A stretch of 64,000 nt of DNA from contig NZ_JAHXRI010000010.1 in assembly GCF_019923725.1 (NCBI RefSeq), forward strand, positions 210,636 to 274,635, written 5' to 3'. Below, in pieces: positions 51,445-61,313 of the stretch. The stretch comes from Zwartia hollandica. GTDB lineage: Bacteria > Pseudomonadota > Gammaproteobacteria > Burkholderiales > Burkholderiaceae_B. Numbering within the stretch: position 1 is the stretch's first letter; the number at the start of each line of letters is the position of its first letter. The position numbers and the translations under genes were made by a program. The notes below the pieces were generated by a model. It made no database searches, had not been told where the DNA came from, and saw only the letters and a program-made list of their open reading frames with translations.

Positions 51445-52446
51445 ATGTTCAGTATGGAAATGAAAGTGCGCAGTCTTTCCGTGATACTCGGAATGGCAAC
51501 ATTGGCTTCAGTACTCGCCTCAACACCTGCAGTCGCGCAAAGCGATTTTCCCCTACGCCCGATCAAAATCATCGTGGGTTTTGCTCCGGGCGGTCCAACT
51601 GATGTTCAGGCAAGGTTGCTTGCAAGCAAACTCAGCCCAATCCTGAATCAAGCCGTGGTGATTGAGAACAAACCGGGCGCATCGACGACCATTGCCTTGG
51701 CTGAAGTTGCACGCGCGACCCCCGACGGCTACACCTTGTCGTTTGGTGGCTCAGGCGCATTCGCTACAACGCCCGTAACAATGGCGTCCATTCCTTACAA
51801 CCCCAAAACTGCTTTCGAGCCCATCGCAATCACAGGCGAGGAACAAATCGCTTTTGCGGTCAACCCCTCACTACCTGCCAAGACACTGGCAGAGTTTGTT
51901 GCGCTTGCCAAGCAAAACCCCGGAAAGTATTCATTCGGCAGTTCTGGACAAGGCAATATTACCCACCTGACTGGCGAGCTACTCAAGCTCCGTGCGGGTG
52001 ATTTAAAGATCGAGCATATTGCCTACAAGGGTGCGGCACCTGCTCTAAACGATGTGCTTGCTGGGCACGTGCAAATGATGGTGGGCGGTCTGGGTAGCGT
52101 CTACCCCATGCACCAAAGCGGTAAGCTTCGCGTACTGGCAATCACGTCGAAAGATCGTGTGTCGTACGCCAAGGACATCCCCACAGCAGGAGAGGCAGGA
52201 GTCAAAGACCTGATTGCTGGAAGTACCTTCGTGCTCCTTGCTCCGGCCAAAACACCCAAAAACGTGATTCAAAAGCTGAATCAGGCGGTGAACGAGGCGT
52301 TAAAAGAAGCATCGTATCAGCAGGATATGCGTGCTGCGTACGTTGAACCTATTTTGGGCTCTACACCCGCATCTACTCAACAGCTCTTGGACACTGAGCT
52401 GGCACTTTGGAAGAATCTTGTCGAGAAATCGAACCTGAAGTTCTGA
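51445..52446 (+). CDS. Bug/TctC-family periplasmic solute-binding protein
   Basis: 333 residues from MFSMEMKVRSLSVILGMATL; GGAG is 7 bases upstream (an in-frame GTG two codons earlier is less likely). Signal peptide cleaved near ASTPAVAQ. Signatures: FPLRPIKIIVGFAPGGPTDV, VIENKPGASTTIALAEVA and HIAYKGAAPALNDVLAG. Divergent from the deacetylase pair, so it may recognise the same compound class. Confidence 0.92.
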   Translation: MFSMEMKVRSLSVILGMATLASVLASTPAVAQSDFPLRPIKIIVGFAPGGPTDVQARLLASKLSPILNQAVVIENKPGASTTIALAEVARATPDGYTLSFGGSGAFATTPVTMASIPYNPKTAFEPIAITGEEQIAFAVNPSLPAKTLAEFVALAKQNPGKYSFGSSGQGNITHLTGELLKLRAGDLKIEHIAYKGAAPALNDVLAGHVQMMVGGLGSVYPMHQSGKLRVLAITSKDRVSYAKDIPTAGEAGVKDLIAGSTFVLLAPAKTPKNVIQKLNQAVNEALKEASYQQDMRAAYVEPILGSTPASTQQLLDTELALWKNLVEKSNLKF

Positions 52447-52466
52447 TCGTCTGGCGACCACTCGGT

Positions 52467-52488
52467 GGCCCAGCCCGTAGGCTGGGCC
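52467..52488. terminator. Hairpin between convergent genes
   Basis: GGCCCAGCC/GGCTGGGCC perfect 9-base arms with a 4-base loop, between the Bug gene and the carbonic-anhydrase-like gene. Outer pairing GGTGG/CCACC lengthens the stem with one bulge. No U-run. Confidence 0.55.
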
Positions 52489-52495
52489 CACCAAA

Positions 52496-53065
52496 TTAGC
52501 TAAACATCTCTACCTTGCCATCAAGCGCCATCAAGCCTAGTTGGCTACCGAGCTTGGGCTGACGCACTGCGAGCTCTTTCTTGAAAGTCAGCAACGCGTT
52601 TTTATGCGTCTCTGTTTCCGCTGCTGGTGTGGCGACAGCGGCTGCACCGTAAGCAATTTTGGCTGCGCCGCAATCGCGATGATTGATGACGATCACCTGC
52701 TTAATGTTGTGCAGCTGCAAAGAAGCGGCGAGGTTGTCCCAAAAGGCGACTTGCCACGCTTTGAACGCAGGCGCGACAACGCCAATCGAGGCACCCGCAA
52801 TGGTAAACGCGCTGTACTTATCGGTACGGCCTTCTTTCGCTTCGCGATCAAACACGAGCTTTTGAAATCTGGGATCAATACACGACAAGACCATGGCTTC
52901 ATAGTTACCAGAGGCAGCGAATGACAATTGCGGCGCTAGAAAGGCCGCCATCCCCGCACCGGCAGCTGTGCGCAAAAAATCACGACGACTGCTTGGCTGT
53001 GACAGCATATCCGTACAGCACTGACAGGAGAGACCTGCGTAATGAGAGACACGGTTCGATGACAT
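52496..53065 (-). CDS. Tat-exported beta-class carbonic-anhydrase-like protein
   Basis: 189 residues from MSSNRVSHYAGLSCQCCTDM; AGGA lies 6 bases upstream. A twin-arginine signal SRRDFLRTAAGAGMAAFLAP points to export of a folded protein to the periplasm. The zinc site of beta-carbonic anhydrases is recognisable as SCIDPRFQKLVF (CxDxR) and NHRDCGAAK (HxxC). The spacing between the two is about 70 residues. It is shorter than most beta enzymes. Hydration of CO2 in the periplasm is inferred. The N-terminal CQCC motif before the signal is unusual. Confidence 0.82.
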   Translation of the reverse strand: MSSNRVSHYAGLSCQCCTDMLSQPSSRRDFLRTAAGAGMAAFLAPQLSFAASGNYEAMVLSCIDPRFQKLVFDREAKEGRTDKYSAFTIAGASIGVVAPAFKAWQVAFWDNLAASLQLHNIKQVIVINHRDCGAAKIAYGAAAVATPAAETETHKNALLTFKKELAVRQPKLGSQLGLMALDGKVEMFS

Positions 53066-53267
53066 GACAATTCCTAATTGAGGTAGGTCGAGTCTACATC
53101 TTAAGTCTGCAGACTCCGAAGCAGCAATCACTGGTACGGCGCTTTGCGAGGCTTTGCGAGGTGACTTTATACAAATATAAACTTAGGAAACTAGACGTTA
53201 ATCCAGTACACTAGCCAGACATGCTTGTTACCACATTGCATTTTTGTAGACTCAACGGGTTGAGCGC

Positions 53268-53804
53268 ATGAAAAAATTCTCTTTGCCATTGATGTTTATA
53301 GCGCTGCTGGTGTTTATCGCGGGCTGCTCGACAGCACCACCCGATGGAGTCAAGTCCGTATCTCCCTTTGATGTCAATCGTTACCTTGGTCAGTGGTACG
53401 AAATCGCGCGCCTTGATCATTCCTTCGAGCGTGGCTTAAGTGAAGTGTCTGCGACCTACACGTTACAAACCGATGGCAGCCTTGAGGTGCTAAACAAAGG
53501 CTACGACGCAAAGCGCGACAAATGGAAGTCAGCCACCGGGCGAGCGTTGTTCACCGGCCCACCAACCCAAGGTTCACTAAAAGTTTCCTTTTTTGGTCCG
53601 TTTTACGGCGGTTACCATGTCATCGCACTGGATCAGGTCGGCTACCAATGGGCCATGATCTCTGGCCCTGATAGGGACTATCTGTGGATCTTGGCACGCA
53701 GTAAGTCTCTGGCGCCAAGCGTGCGCGACGCTCTACTCAAACAAGCGGCAGACTTTGGCTTTGCGACACAAAAATTAATCTGGGTTGACCACCGACAACC
53801 ATAA
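53268..53804 (+). CDS. blc: Bacterial lipocalin (Blc) lipoprotein
   Basis: 178 residues with lipoprotein signal ending in FIAGC (lipobox). The mature protein shows NRYLGQWYEIARLDHSFERG (about 43-62, the GxW lipocalin signature), YTLQTDGSLEVLNKGYD and YLWILARSKSLAPSVRDALL. Outer-membrane lipocalins of the Blc type bind lysophospholipids or fatty acids. The next gene starts 2 bases after its stop, so it is probably co-transcribed with the TAXI-like gene. Confidence 0.95.
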   Translation: MKKFSLPLMFIALLVFIAGCSTAPPDGVKSVSPFDVNRYLGQWYEIARLDHSFERGLSEVSATYTLQTDGSLEVLNKGYDAKRDKWKSATGRALFTGPPTQGSLKVSFFGPFYGGYHVIALDQVGYQWAMISGPDRDYLWILARSKSLAPSVRDALLKQAADFGFATQKLIWVDHRQP

Positions 53805-53806
53805 AC

Positions 53807-55186
53807 ATGGACAACTATAAAACCGAGATCCGTGAGCACGTCGTAGCTGCCTATGAAACAGTATGTGACGAGCTACGCACATGGAAGCAGTTTGCCCTCG
53901 AAGCGTGGCCACTGCTCAGTCTGCTCCTACTGGGCATCGCTGTCGCAGTCTGGCTCGCTAAGCCAGCACCACCCAAACATATTCAAATGGCGACCGGTTC
54001 CGAAGGGGGGTCGTATGAAATCCTTGCGAAAAAGTATGCGGATTATTTTGCACTTCACGGCGTCACGATCGAACTAGTCCGGACCACCGGCGCGCAAGAA
54101 AACATTGCGCGCATCAAAGATCCCAAAGATCCCTTGCAAGCCGCTTTTGTCCAAAGTGGTCTCATAGATGAAAAGCAAGCCGAAGGCCTAATGTCTTTAG
54201 GTAGCGTGGGTTATGAGCCAATGTGGTTCTTTTTTCGTAACGATCTAATCGATCGCGAACAGATCAGATCAGAAAACTTCTTGACCCATCCCATCGCAAT
54301 CGGTGAGCCAGGTAGCGGCACCCACCAACATGTCATGAATCTGATTCGTATCAATGAATTCAAAGACATCTCAGGCTTGCGAGAGATTTCCAACGCCGAG
54401 GGCGTTAAAGCCTTTCAGGAAGGGAAAGTACTTTCGATTGTCTTAGTTGATGGCATGGATGCCAAGAATGTACAAACATTGTTAAACGACCCGCGGGCAA
54501 CGCTCGTTGAGTTCGATCGCGCTGCTGCCTACAGCAGATTACTTCCTTACTATCACACACTGACCATCCCCAAAGGCGCGCTGAGCCTATCCCTCAACGA
54601 ACCTCGTCAAAATATGGAGACCATTGCATCGACAACGAATTTAATCATCGACAAATCTTTACATCCCGCCATTCAACTTTTATTTCTACAAGCTGCATCC
54701 AAGATCAACGGTGGACGGTCGTTTTTCGCGTCCTACGGAGAATTTCCGGCTTATAAAGACTCGGTCACGCCAGAAAGCGATGTTGCAAAATCGTATTTCC
54801 AGAAAGGCGCACCGACACTCCTTGAATATCTGCCCTTCTGGTTAGCTGAATTCGTCGATCGTTTATTGATTTTAATTTTGCCGTTATTTGCGTTCGGCTA
54901 TCCCATCATTAAATCGATGCCAAGCTATCGCCTGAATCGGGCGAAGGCGCGCATTAATGATGTGTACTTAGCGCTCAAACGCTTTGAACAAGAGCTTCGG
55001 GATAACTTCGACAGGGCACAGACAGACGTGTATATGGCGAAGATAGCGGAACTTGACACCCGAGCTTCGACGCTACGCGTTCCTCGCAGCCTGGTGAGCG
55101 ACTATTTCAGCCTACGTAGCAGCATAGACTTTGTGCGCACGATGATTTTGAATAAATCATCGCCACTGCCGTTGTCGACCACTTAA
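53807..55186 (+). CDS. Membrane-tethered TAXI/NMT1-type binding protein
   Basis: 459 residues. A membrane helix at about 33-51 ([18 protein letters not shown]) follows a cytoplasmic stretch of about 30 residues. The binding domain starts [20 protein letters not shown] (about 59-78) with the TAXI signature [24 protein letters not shown] (about 163-179) is in the ligand region. A second helix ([17 protein letters not shown], about 351-367) leads to a tail with a coiled-coil-like segment. Same architecture as 20405-21646, though the two share only moderate similarity. No TRAP membrane genes near. Possibly a sensor or scaffold. Confidence 0.83.
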   Translation: MDNYKTEIREHVVAAYETVCDELRTWKQFALEAWPLLSLLLLGIAVAVWLAKPAPPKHIQMATGSEGGSYEILAKKYADYFALHGVTIELVRTTGAQENIARIKDPKDPLQAAFVQSGLIDEKQAEGLMSLGSVGYEPMWFFFRNDLIDREQIRSENFLTHPIAIGEPGSGTHQHVMNLIRINEFKDISGLREISNAEGVKAFQEGKVLSIVLVDGMDAKNVQTLLNDPRATLVEFDRAAAYSRLLPYYHTLTIPKGALSLSLNEPRQNMETIASTTNLIIDKSLHPAIQLLFLQAASKINGGRSFFASYGEFPAYKDSVTPESDVAKSYFQKGAPTLLEYLPFWLAEFVDRLLILILPLFAFGYPIIKSMPSYRLNRAKARINDVYLALKRFEQELRDNFDRAQTDVYMAKIAELDTRASTLRVPRSLVSDYFSLRSSIDFVRTMILNKSSPLPLSTT

Positions 55187-56169
55187 TCTGCAATCTTTCG
55201 CGACAGGCCTTTAGGCAAGGGAAAGGACACATTCTCTTGCAAGCCGTCCAGTGTACGAACAGAAATTGCGCCAAGCGTTTTGAGACGATCAATCACTTGC
55301 TGCACCAACAGTTCAGGAGCTGATGCGCCGGCTGTAATACCGATGCGCTTGCGATCAATCAACCAAGCTGGTTCGATTGATTCCGGGCCATCGATTAAAT
55401 AAGCGGGTATCCCCATGCGCTCAGCGACTTCGCGCAAGCGGTTGGAGTTTGAGCTATTTGCACTCCCCACCACTAAGACCAGATCGCACTCAGGTGCCAT
55501 CACCTTCACCGCGTCTTGTCGGTTTTGTGTGGCGTAACAAATATCGCTTTTCTTGGGTTCAATAATTTTAGGGTACTTGGCGCGTAACGCCTCCGCCACG
55601 ACCGAGGCATCATCGACCGATAAGGTTGTCTGGGTTACGAACGCAAGCAACGTGGAATCATTGACTTGCAAGGCAGCGACGTCCTCAACCGTTTCAACCA
55701 GATACATTCCGTCCTTGCTCTGTCCTAAGGTGCCTTCCACTTCTGGATGCCCTTTGTGACCGATCATGATGATCTCACGGCCGGCTGCTCGCATACGCTC
55801 GACTTCAATATGCACTTTGGTCACGAGCGGACAGGTTGCGTCAAACACTTGCAGGCCTCTTGACTCGGCCTCTGCGCGCACAGCCTTCGATACACCATGT
55901 GCCGAGAACACGACAATGCCACCAGCCGGCACTTGATCGAGTTCATCAATAAACACAGCGCCCTTTGCACGCAGGTCTTCTACGACGAAGCGATTGTGTA
56001 CGATTTCATGACGTACATAAATTGGGGCACCGTGCAGTTCAAGCGCACGCTCGACGATGTCGATTGCACGATCTACGCCCGCACAAAATCCACGAGGTTG
56101 CGCCAATACAATTTCCGCACCTTGGCCAGGCAAACTGGTGAGATCGATCGTAGAAGAGCGCGCCATCAC
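55183..56169 (-). CDS. ispH: 4-hydroxy-3-methylbut-2-enyl diphosphate reductase
   Basis: 328 residues. Three conserved Cys for the [4Fe-4S] cluster are present: [13 protein letters not shown] (about 24-36), [12 protein letters not shown] (about 107-118) and [15 protein letters not shown] (about 202-216). [15 protein letters not shown] and [19 protein letters not shown] are standard for IspH/LytB. It makes IPP and DMAPP in the last step of the MEP isoprenoid pathway. The ATG overlaps the fkpB stop by 4 bases; the fkpB-ispH pair is conserved in many proteobacteria. Confidence 0.97.
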   Translation of the reverse strand: MMARSSTIDLTSLPGQGAEIVLAQPRGFCAGVDRAIDIVERALELHGAPIYVRHEIVHNRFVVEDLRAKGAVFIDELDQVPAGGIVVFSAHGVSKAVRAEAESRGLQVFDATCPLVTKVHIEVERMRAAGREIIMIGHKGHPEVEGTLGQSKDGMYLVETVEDVAALQVNDSTLLAFVTQTTLSVDDASVVAEALRAKYPKIIEPKKSDICYATQNRQDAVKVMAPECDLVLVVGSANSSNSNRLREVAERMGIPAYLIDGPESIEPAWLIDRKRIGITAGASAPELLVQQVIDRLKTLGAISVRTLDGLQENVSFPLPKGLSRKIAD

Positions 56170-56642
56170 AACACCCCTAGCAAATCAATGTCAACACGCA
56201 ACGTCACACCAGCCAGCGGATGATTGAAATCAAATAGTGCACTGTCCTGATCAATTTCTTTCAATACGCCAGAGTAACGTCCGCCGTTTGGTGCTGTGAA
56301 CTCAACCATATCACCAGGATCAAAGCTCGCATCTTCACCCGCATGCTCGATAAGCATTGCGCGCGACACACGCTGGATAAGCTCGGGATTGCGGTCGCCA
56401 TAGGCAGCAGAAGGTTCTAGCTCATAACTAAAGCAATCGCCCTCGGGTCTACCGATAAGAGGTTGCTCCATACCCGGCGACCACTGTCCCATACCGAGTT
56501 GCAAGGTTGCTGGGCGACCATCAAACGTATCCATGAAAGTCGAGCCCTTGCCCGGACCACTTTCAAGCACGATACGGTAGTGCAAGGTCAGGTAGGAGTC
56601 CGCACGGACAACGGGAGGCGTGGTTTGGTTCTGGTCAGTCAA
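56166..56642 (-). CDS. fkpB: FKBP-type peptidyl-prolyl cis-trans isomerase FkpB (SlpA-like)
   Basis: 158 residues, usual size for FkpB. It has [20 protein letters not shown] (about 18-37), [20 protein letters not shown] (about 48-67), and [14 protein letters not shown], with an inserted-flap region of the SlyD/FkpB group. It works as a proline isomerase and chaperone. Directly upstream of ispH with overlapping codons. It is divergent from radC. Confidence 0.92.
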   Translation of the reverse strand: MTDQNQTTPPVVRADSYLTLHYRIVLESGPGKGSTFMDTFDGRPATLQLGMGQWSPGMEQPLIGRPEGDCFSYELEPSAAYGDRNPELIQRVSRAMLIEHAGEDASFDPGDMVEFTAPNGGRYSGVLKEIDQDSALFDFNHPLAGVTLRVDIDLLGVL

Positions 56643-56693
56643 AATCTGTCACCGTAGAGAGCTTGGCAAAACGCCTATTTTAGAGCTTACGAG

Positions 56694-57371
56694 ATGACCT
56701 TGCGCGAACAACTTTTGCCTGACCAACGACCGCGTGAGCGGTTGATGCAGCACGGGGCACAGATCCTGACCGACGCGGAGCTACTAGCGCTCATTCTTGG
56801 TACCGGAACGCGAGGGCTAAGTGCGCTGAACCTGTCACAACAACTCGTTGAACAGTTCGGGGGGCTGCGGCCGCTGCTTGGGGCGGGCATAGAAGACCTT
56901 AAAGGAATAGTGGGATTAGGCAATGCCCGCATCTGCCAACTCAATGCCATTCTCGAGCTTGCACGGCGCGCAATCATCGAAGATCTAAAGCAAGGGTGCT
57001 CTCTCAAACACCGACCACAAATTCATGCCTACTGCACTGCTCTGCTCAGCAACTGCCGCATTGAACGGTGCGTGGCACTTTTACTGGACAATCAGCACCG
57101 TCTGATCCATTCCACAGAAATCTCACGGGGCACGCTGACCGAAACGACGATCTACCCGCGCGAACTCGTCAAGATCGGCCTGACACATCACGCGGCAGCG
57201 ATTATCCTGGCGCATAACCATCCCTCAGGGCTAGCGCAAGCCAGTGCAGCGGATATTGCACTCACCCGTCAACTGAAACACTCTCTGGCGGTAGTCGACA
57301 TCGCACTACTAGACCATCTCGTGATCGCAGCCAACCAAGTCGTGTCGATTGCAGAGCTTGGTCATCTTTAA
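56694..57371 (+). CDS. radC: RadC-like JAB/MPN-domain protein
   Basis: 225 residues with MTLREQLLPDQRPRERLMQH at the start, a helix-hairpin-helix region (LKGIVGLGNARICQLNAI) and the JAMM-type metal site in IILAHNHPSGLAQASAADIA (about 174-193), HNHPSG being the RadC signature. The protein's cellular role is still unclear; a link to DNA repair was not upheld for E. coli RadC. The conserved neighbourhood (fkpB/ispH divergent, rpmB downstream) is kept, though interrupted here by other genes before rpmB. Confidence 0.95.
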   Translation: MTLREQLLPDQRPRERLMQHGAQILTDAELLALILGTGTRGLSALNLSQQLVEQFGGLRPLLGAGIEDLKGIVGLGNARICQLNAILELARRAIIEDLKQGCSLKHRPQIHAYCTALLSNCRIERCVALLLDNQHRLIHSTEISRGTLTETTIYPRELVKIGLTHHAAAIILAHNHPSGLAQASAADIALTRQLKHSLAVVDIALLDHLVIAANQVVSIAELGHL

Positions 57372-57376
57372 AAAAT

Positions 57377-57405
57377 AAAAAGGGACAACCTAAGTTGTCC
57401 CTTTC
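57377..57405. terminator. Bidirectional terminator between radC and thiolase
   Basis: AAAGGGACAAC/GTTGTCCCTTT, 11 paired bases with a 4-base loop. A-rich sequence precedes and TTTCTTA follows, so it can end transcripts from both convergent genes. Confidence 0.85.
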
Positions 57406-57443
57406 TTAGACCGCGAAGGCCCTAGCAACTAACGAGCCCCCAA

Positions 57444-58625
57444 TTACACGCGCTCGAAAATTGCTGCGATCCCTTGGCCACCGCCAATACACATCGTCAC
57501 CAGAGCATAACGCCCACCGGTGCGGTGTAATTCATAAATAGCCTTGGTCGTGACGATCGCGCCGGTCGCACCGATTGGGTGTCCGAGCGAAATGCCGCTG
57601 CCGTTAGGATTCAAACGTGCAGAATCCAACTTCAGCTCTTTCGCTACCGCACACGCTTGTGCAGCGAATGCTTCGTTGGCTTCAATCACATCCATCTGAT
57701 CAACCGTCAACCCTGCACGCTTCATCACCGCTTGCGTAGCAGGGACGGGGCCAATTCCCATGATGCTAGGGTCAACGCCTGCATGTGCGTAGGCTACTAA
57801 ACGCGCCATGGGTTTGGCACCACTGGCTTTCACGGCCTCGCCACTCATCATTAAGACCGCTGCAGCACCATCGTTAATGCCGGAGGCATTACCGGCTGTT
57901 ACCGTGCCATTCTCTTTTACAAACACAGCACGTAACGCAGCCAAACCCTCAATCGACACATCACGACGTGGGTGCTCGTCAACTTTGAATTCCACTTCGC
58001 CCTTCCGCGTCTTAATGACAACCGGCACGATTTGGTCGTTAAAACGCCCTTCGTCTTGAGCCTTGGCCGCACGGCGATGCGACTCGACTGCCAAGGCGTC
58101 CTGGTCCGCACGCGAAATCCCAAACTGTTTGGCAACGTTCTCTGCCGTCACGCCCATGTGCATGCGACCAAAGGGGTCTGTCAGTGCCCCAACCATCATG
58201 TCCGAAACTGTTGTGTCGCCCATCCGAGCGCCAAAACGTTGCGTCTGTGATAAGTAGCCGCCCCGGCTCATTGCTTCGGCACCACCACCAATAGCCATTT
58301 CGGTATCGCCCAATAAAATCGACTGCGCACTCGAAATAATCGCCTGCAGTCCTGAACCACAAAGACGATTGACGTTAAATGCTGCGCAACTCTGGGGCAA
58401 GCCAGCATTTAACGCTACGACACGCGACAAGTACATATCGCGCGGCTCAGTGTGCACAACATGACCGAAGGCCAAGTGACCAACTGCAGAACCGTCAACA
58501 CCCGAACGCTGTAATACTGCCTTCACCACGGTTGCGCCGAGATCAATTGGGGCTACATCTTTGAGGCCCCCACCAAAATCACCAATGGCGGTTCTGGCTG
58601 CTGCGGTAATAAACACTTCACGCAT
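57444..58625 (-). CDS. Acetyl-CoA C-acetyltransferase (thiolase)
   Basis: 393 residues, the standard length. The nucleophile Cys89 is in NRLCGSGLQAIISSAQSIL, GHPIGATGAIVTTKAIYEL holds the catalytic His (about 350), and MCIGGGQGIA holds the second Cys (about 380). NEAFAAQACAVAKEL is also conserved. The enzyme joins or splits acetoacetyl-CoA and acetyl-CoA (AtoB/PhaA class) and may end beta-oxidation or start polyhydroxybutyrate synthesis. Contrast with the Cys-less relative at 5753-6910. Single gene. Confidence 0.96.
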   Translation of the reverse strand: MREVFITAAARTAIGDFGGGLKDVAPIDLGATVVKAVLQRSGVDGSAVGHLAFGHVVHTEPRDMYLSRVVALNAGLPQSCAAFNVNRLCGSGLQAIISSAQSILLGDTEMAIGGGAEAMSRGGYLSQTQRFGARMGDTTVSDMMVGALTDPFGRMHMGVTAENVAKQFGISRADQDALAVESHRRAAKAQDEGRFNDQIVPVVIKTRKGEVEFKVDEHPRRDVSIEGLAALRAVFVKENGTVTAGNASGINDGAAAVLMMSGEAVKASGAKPMARLVAYAHAGVDPSIMGIGPVPATQAVMKRAGLTVDQMDVIEANEAFAAQACAVAKELKLDSARLNPNGSGISLGHPIGATGAIVTTKAIYELHRTGGRYALVTMCIGGGQGIAAIFERV

Positions 58626-58786
58626 CGCGTGCTCCTTTAATAACAGACAGTTAGCATTCCTAAGGCCGAGGCTTTACGTCACTCGGCGAAAAAATGGGCG
58701 TATTATTGAATCAACTTAAAGCAAAGCCAAGCAGTCATCTTTACCCCTGTCCATAAGCATAACCCGCCAAAGCAACCTAACGACCT

Positions 58787-59803
58787 ATGAGCATCCCCTA
58801 CTCAATTCTGGATTTATCGCCGATTCCACAGGGTTTTACGGCCACCGACGCCTTGAATAACTCCCGGGACCTTGCACAACACGCGGAAAAGTGGGGCTTC
58901 ACACGTTACTGGATGGCCGAGCACCACAACATGACTGGCAACGCCAGTTCAGCGACAGCCGTTGCACTTTGTTATGTGGCCGCTGGTACCTCCACCATTC
59001 GGATTGGTTCGGGTGGAATCATGCTGCCAAATCATGCGCCTTTGGTGGTGGCAGAACAATTCGGTACGCTCGCCTCCTTGTTTCCTGGTCGTATCGAGCT
59101 TGGCTTAGGCCGTGCGCCAGGTACCGATCAAATGACCGCGCGTGCCTTACGGCGCGACCTACAAAGCTCATCAGACCAGTTTCCTCAGGATGTGCAAGAG
59201 TTGCAGTTTTACTTCGATGATGTACAACCCGGACAGGCCGTCAAGGCCATTCCGGGCGCTGGTTTACACGTACCCATATGGATTCTGGGCTCCAGCACCT
59301 ACGGAGCACAAGTTGCCGCACACTTTGGATTGCCTTATGCGTTCGCATCTCACTTTGCGCCCGAGGCGCTGATGCAGGCTCTGCACGCGTATAAGAGCTT
59401 GTTCAAACCCTCTAGTCAGCAAGCCAAACCACATGCGGGCGTTGGTGTGAATATCGTTGCCGCAGATACGGATGAACAAGCGCGTTATTTATTCACGACA
59501 CACCAACAACATGCAACACGCATGCGCCGCAACACTCGCGGGCAACTACCCCCACCCATTGATGATATTGAGACCTTCTGGACCCCTTACGAAAAAGTCT
59601 CAGTTTCTGAGCAATTATCCTGCTCCGTAGTGGGGTCACCAGAAACGGTCCGACGCGGCCTACAGGCTCTGGTCGATAAAACGGGTGCCGATGAGCTCAT
59701 TATGGCAGGCCAGATTTTTGATCACAAAGCACGACTGCGCTCCTTCGAGATTGCAGCGCAAGCCGCTCGCGAGGTAAACGTACCCACGGCACTTGCTGCT
59801 TGA
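58787..59803 (+). CDS. LLM-class flavin-dependent oxidoreductase
   Basis: 338 residues of the bacterial luciferase-like fold: [20 protein letters not shown] (about 7-26), [20 protein letters not shown] (about 42-61), [20 protein letters not shown] (about 72-91) and [20 protein letters not shown] (about 101-120). The WxAEHHN motif marks the MsnO8/YhbW subgroup. Uses reduced FMN from a partner reductase for monooxygenation or other redox chemistry. Substrate unknown. The next gene begins at its stop codon. Confidence 0.93.
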   Translation: MSIPYSILDLSPIPQGFTATDALNNSRDLAQHAEKWGFTRYWMAEHHNMTGNASSATAVALCYVAAGTSTIRIGSGGIMLPNHAPLVVAEQFGTLASLFPGRIELGLGRAPGTDQMTARALRRDLQSSSDQFPQDVQELQFYFDDVQPGQAVKAIPGAGLHVPIWILGSSTYGAQVAAHFGLPYAFASHFAPEALMQALHAYKSLFKPSSQQAKPHAGVGVNIVAADTDEQARYLFTTHQQHATRMRRNTRGQLPPPIDDIETFWTPYEKVSVSEQLSCSVVGSPETVRRGLQALVDKTGADELIMAGQIFDHKARLRSFEIAAQAAREVNVPTALAA

Positions 59804-59814
59804 AGCTGGCCGCG

Positions 59815-60996
59815 ATGGGGCTACCAGGCTGGTTGATTTTGATGGGCGCGCTCACAGCGATTGGCCCGATCTCAATCGATATGTACCTTCCGGCCTTCCC
59901 GGAAATTGCACGCGGGCTCTCAGCGACAAGCAATGAGGTAGAACGCACCCTCGCCGCCTACTTAATCGGCATGGCGAGTGCCCAACTCATTTACGGGCCG
60001 TTGGCTGATCGCTTCGGACGTAAACCACCGCTTTACGGCGCACTGGTGTTGTACATCCTAGCCTCTGCGGCCTGTGCCTTTGCCCCGAGTGTCGAATTTC
60101 TAACGATCAGCCGAGTGGCTCAAGCCATGGGTGGAGCGGCCGGGATGGTGATTTCACGCGCGGTCGTACGCGATCACTACAACACTCAAGAAGCTGCGCG
60201 TGCGCTGTCCATGTTGATGTTAGTCATGGGGGTCGCCCCCATCTTGGCACCAATTCTGGGATCGCAGGTTCTGGCCCTTGCAGGATGGAGAGGTATCTTT
60301 GCGGTCATCACCTTAATTGGACTCGTGTTGCTGGTGACGGTTTGGAAGGTGATGACCGAAAGCCTCCCGCCTCAAAATAAAATAATACTTAGTTTGGGCA
60401 ATATTTTACGAACCTATGCTGGGCTGCTGCGGCACAAGCGCTTTGCCACCTTTGCCTTATCTGGAGGAATGGGATCAGCCACACTCTTTGGCTATATCGT
60501 CGCGTCGCCCAGGCTGTTTATCGAACACTTCGGCGTCAGCCCCCAGACCTACGGCCTGCTCTTCGCGATCAATGCGTGCAGTTTGATTATGGGCTCACAG
60601 GTAAGCGCACGTTTGCTCAAGCGCCATCGCCCTGAAAAGCTATTGCCGTGGGCGCTCGCCTTGATGATGGCGGCCGGCGTTTCAGCCCTCTCACTCACAT
60701 TACTCGGAGCAGCCAGCCTACCCGCCATCATGGGATGCCTGATGTGTTTTATGTTTAGCCAAGGCTTTGTTGGCCCAAATTCGGCCGCGATGGCGCTTTC
60801 AGACCAAGGTCGCCAATTAGGCTCTGCATCGGCCATGATGGGTACAATTACCATCTCTTGCGGCGCCCTGGCCGGATTAACAGTCAGCATGCTCACGGCG
60901 CCGGGTCCCTTGCCTTTGGCACTCATTATGGGGGGGTGTACCTCCATGGCGTGCCTGCTGGGTGCTCTGGCACGCAAAACCACCCGAGCAGTTTGA
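59815..60996 (+). CDS. Bcr/CflA-family multidrug efflux MFS transporter
   Basis: 393 residues from the ATG; a TTG at 59800 overlapping the previous stop would add 5 residues and is possible. Twelve membrane helices of the MFS type. The family signatures are MYLPAFPEIARGLSATSNEV (helix 1-2 region, about 22-41), LIYGPLADRFGRKPPLYGAL (motif A, about 60-79), SRAVVRDHYNTQEAARALS (about 118-136) and VMGVAPILAPILGS. It exports drugs or other amphipathic molecules by proton antiport. Translationally coupled to the flavin oxidoreductase. Confidence 0.94.
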   Translation: MGLPGWLILMGALTAIGPISIDMYLPAFPEIARGLSATSNEVERTLAAYLIGMASAQLIYGPLADRFGRKPPLYGALVLYILASAACAFAPSVEFLTISRVAQAMGGAAGMVISRAVVRDHYNTQEAARALSMLMLVMGVAPILAPILGSQVLALAGWRGIFAVITLIGLVLLVTVWKVMTESLPPQNKIILSLGNILRTYAGLLRHKRFATFALSGGMGSATLFGYIVASPRLFIEHFGVSPQTYGLLFAINACSLIMGSQVSARLLKRHRPEKLLPWALALMMAAGVSALSLTLLGAASLPAIMGCLMCFMFSQGFVGPNSAAMALSDQGRQLGSASAMMGTITISCGALAGLTVSMLTAPGPLPLALIMGGCTSMACLLGALARKTTRAV

Positions 60997-61022
60997 TTTA
61001 AACCTCGGTTTCGTATTAGAAT
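60993..61022 (+). promoter_or_regulatory. Candidate rpmB promoter
   Basis: TTGATT (60993-60998) and TAGAAT (61017-61022) with 18 bases between, about 44 bases before the rpmB ATG, starting within the stop of the upstream transporter gene. Confidence 0.5.
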
Positions 61023-61065
61023 GTCAGACTTGATGTAAAAATCTGACCAAACAATAGGTGTAGCC

Positions 61066-61302
61066 ATGGCACGTGTATGCCAAGTGACCGGAAAAAAGCC
61101 CATGGTGGGCAACAATGTTTCGCACGCTAACAACAAAACCAAGCGTCGCTTCCTGCCAAATCTGCAGTCGCGCCGTTTTTGGGTTGAGAGCGAAAACCGT
61201 TGGGTGCGCCTGCGCGTGACCACGAATGCGATCCGCACAATCGACAAGAACGGCATTGACGCCGTGCTGGCAGATCTTCGCGCACGCGGCGAAGTCGCTT
61301 AA
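61066..61302 (+). CDS. rpmB: 50S ribosomal protein L28
   Basis: 78 residues starting [20 protein letters not shown], with [20 protein letters not shown] (about 29-48) and the C-terminal [15 protein letters not shown]. Exact length and sequence pattern of the proteobacterial L28. It is 11 bases before rpmG, as in most proteobacteria. Confidence 0.98.
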   Translation: MARVCQVTGKKPMVGNNVSHANNKTKRRFLPNLQSRRFWVESENRWVRLRVTTNAIRTIDKNGIDAVLADLRARGEVA

Positions 61303-61313
61303 AGGAGACCGTC

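Noticed and set aside
53141-53163. Tandem GCTTTGCGAG repeated twice
   Set aside because: Only two 10-base copies in an intergenic gap with no other signal; likely chance.
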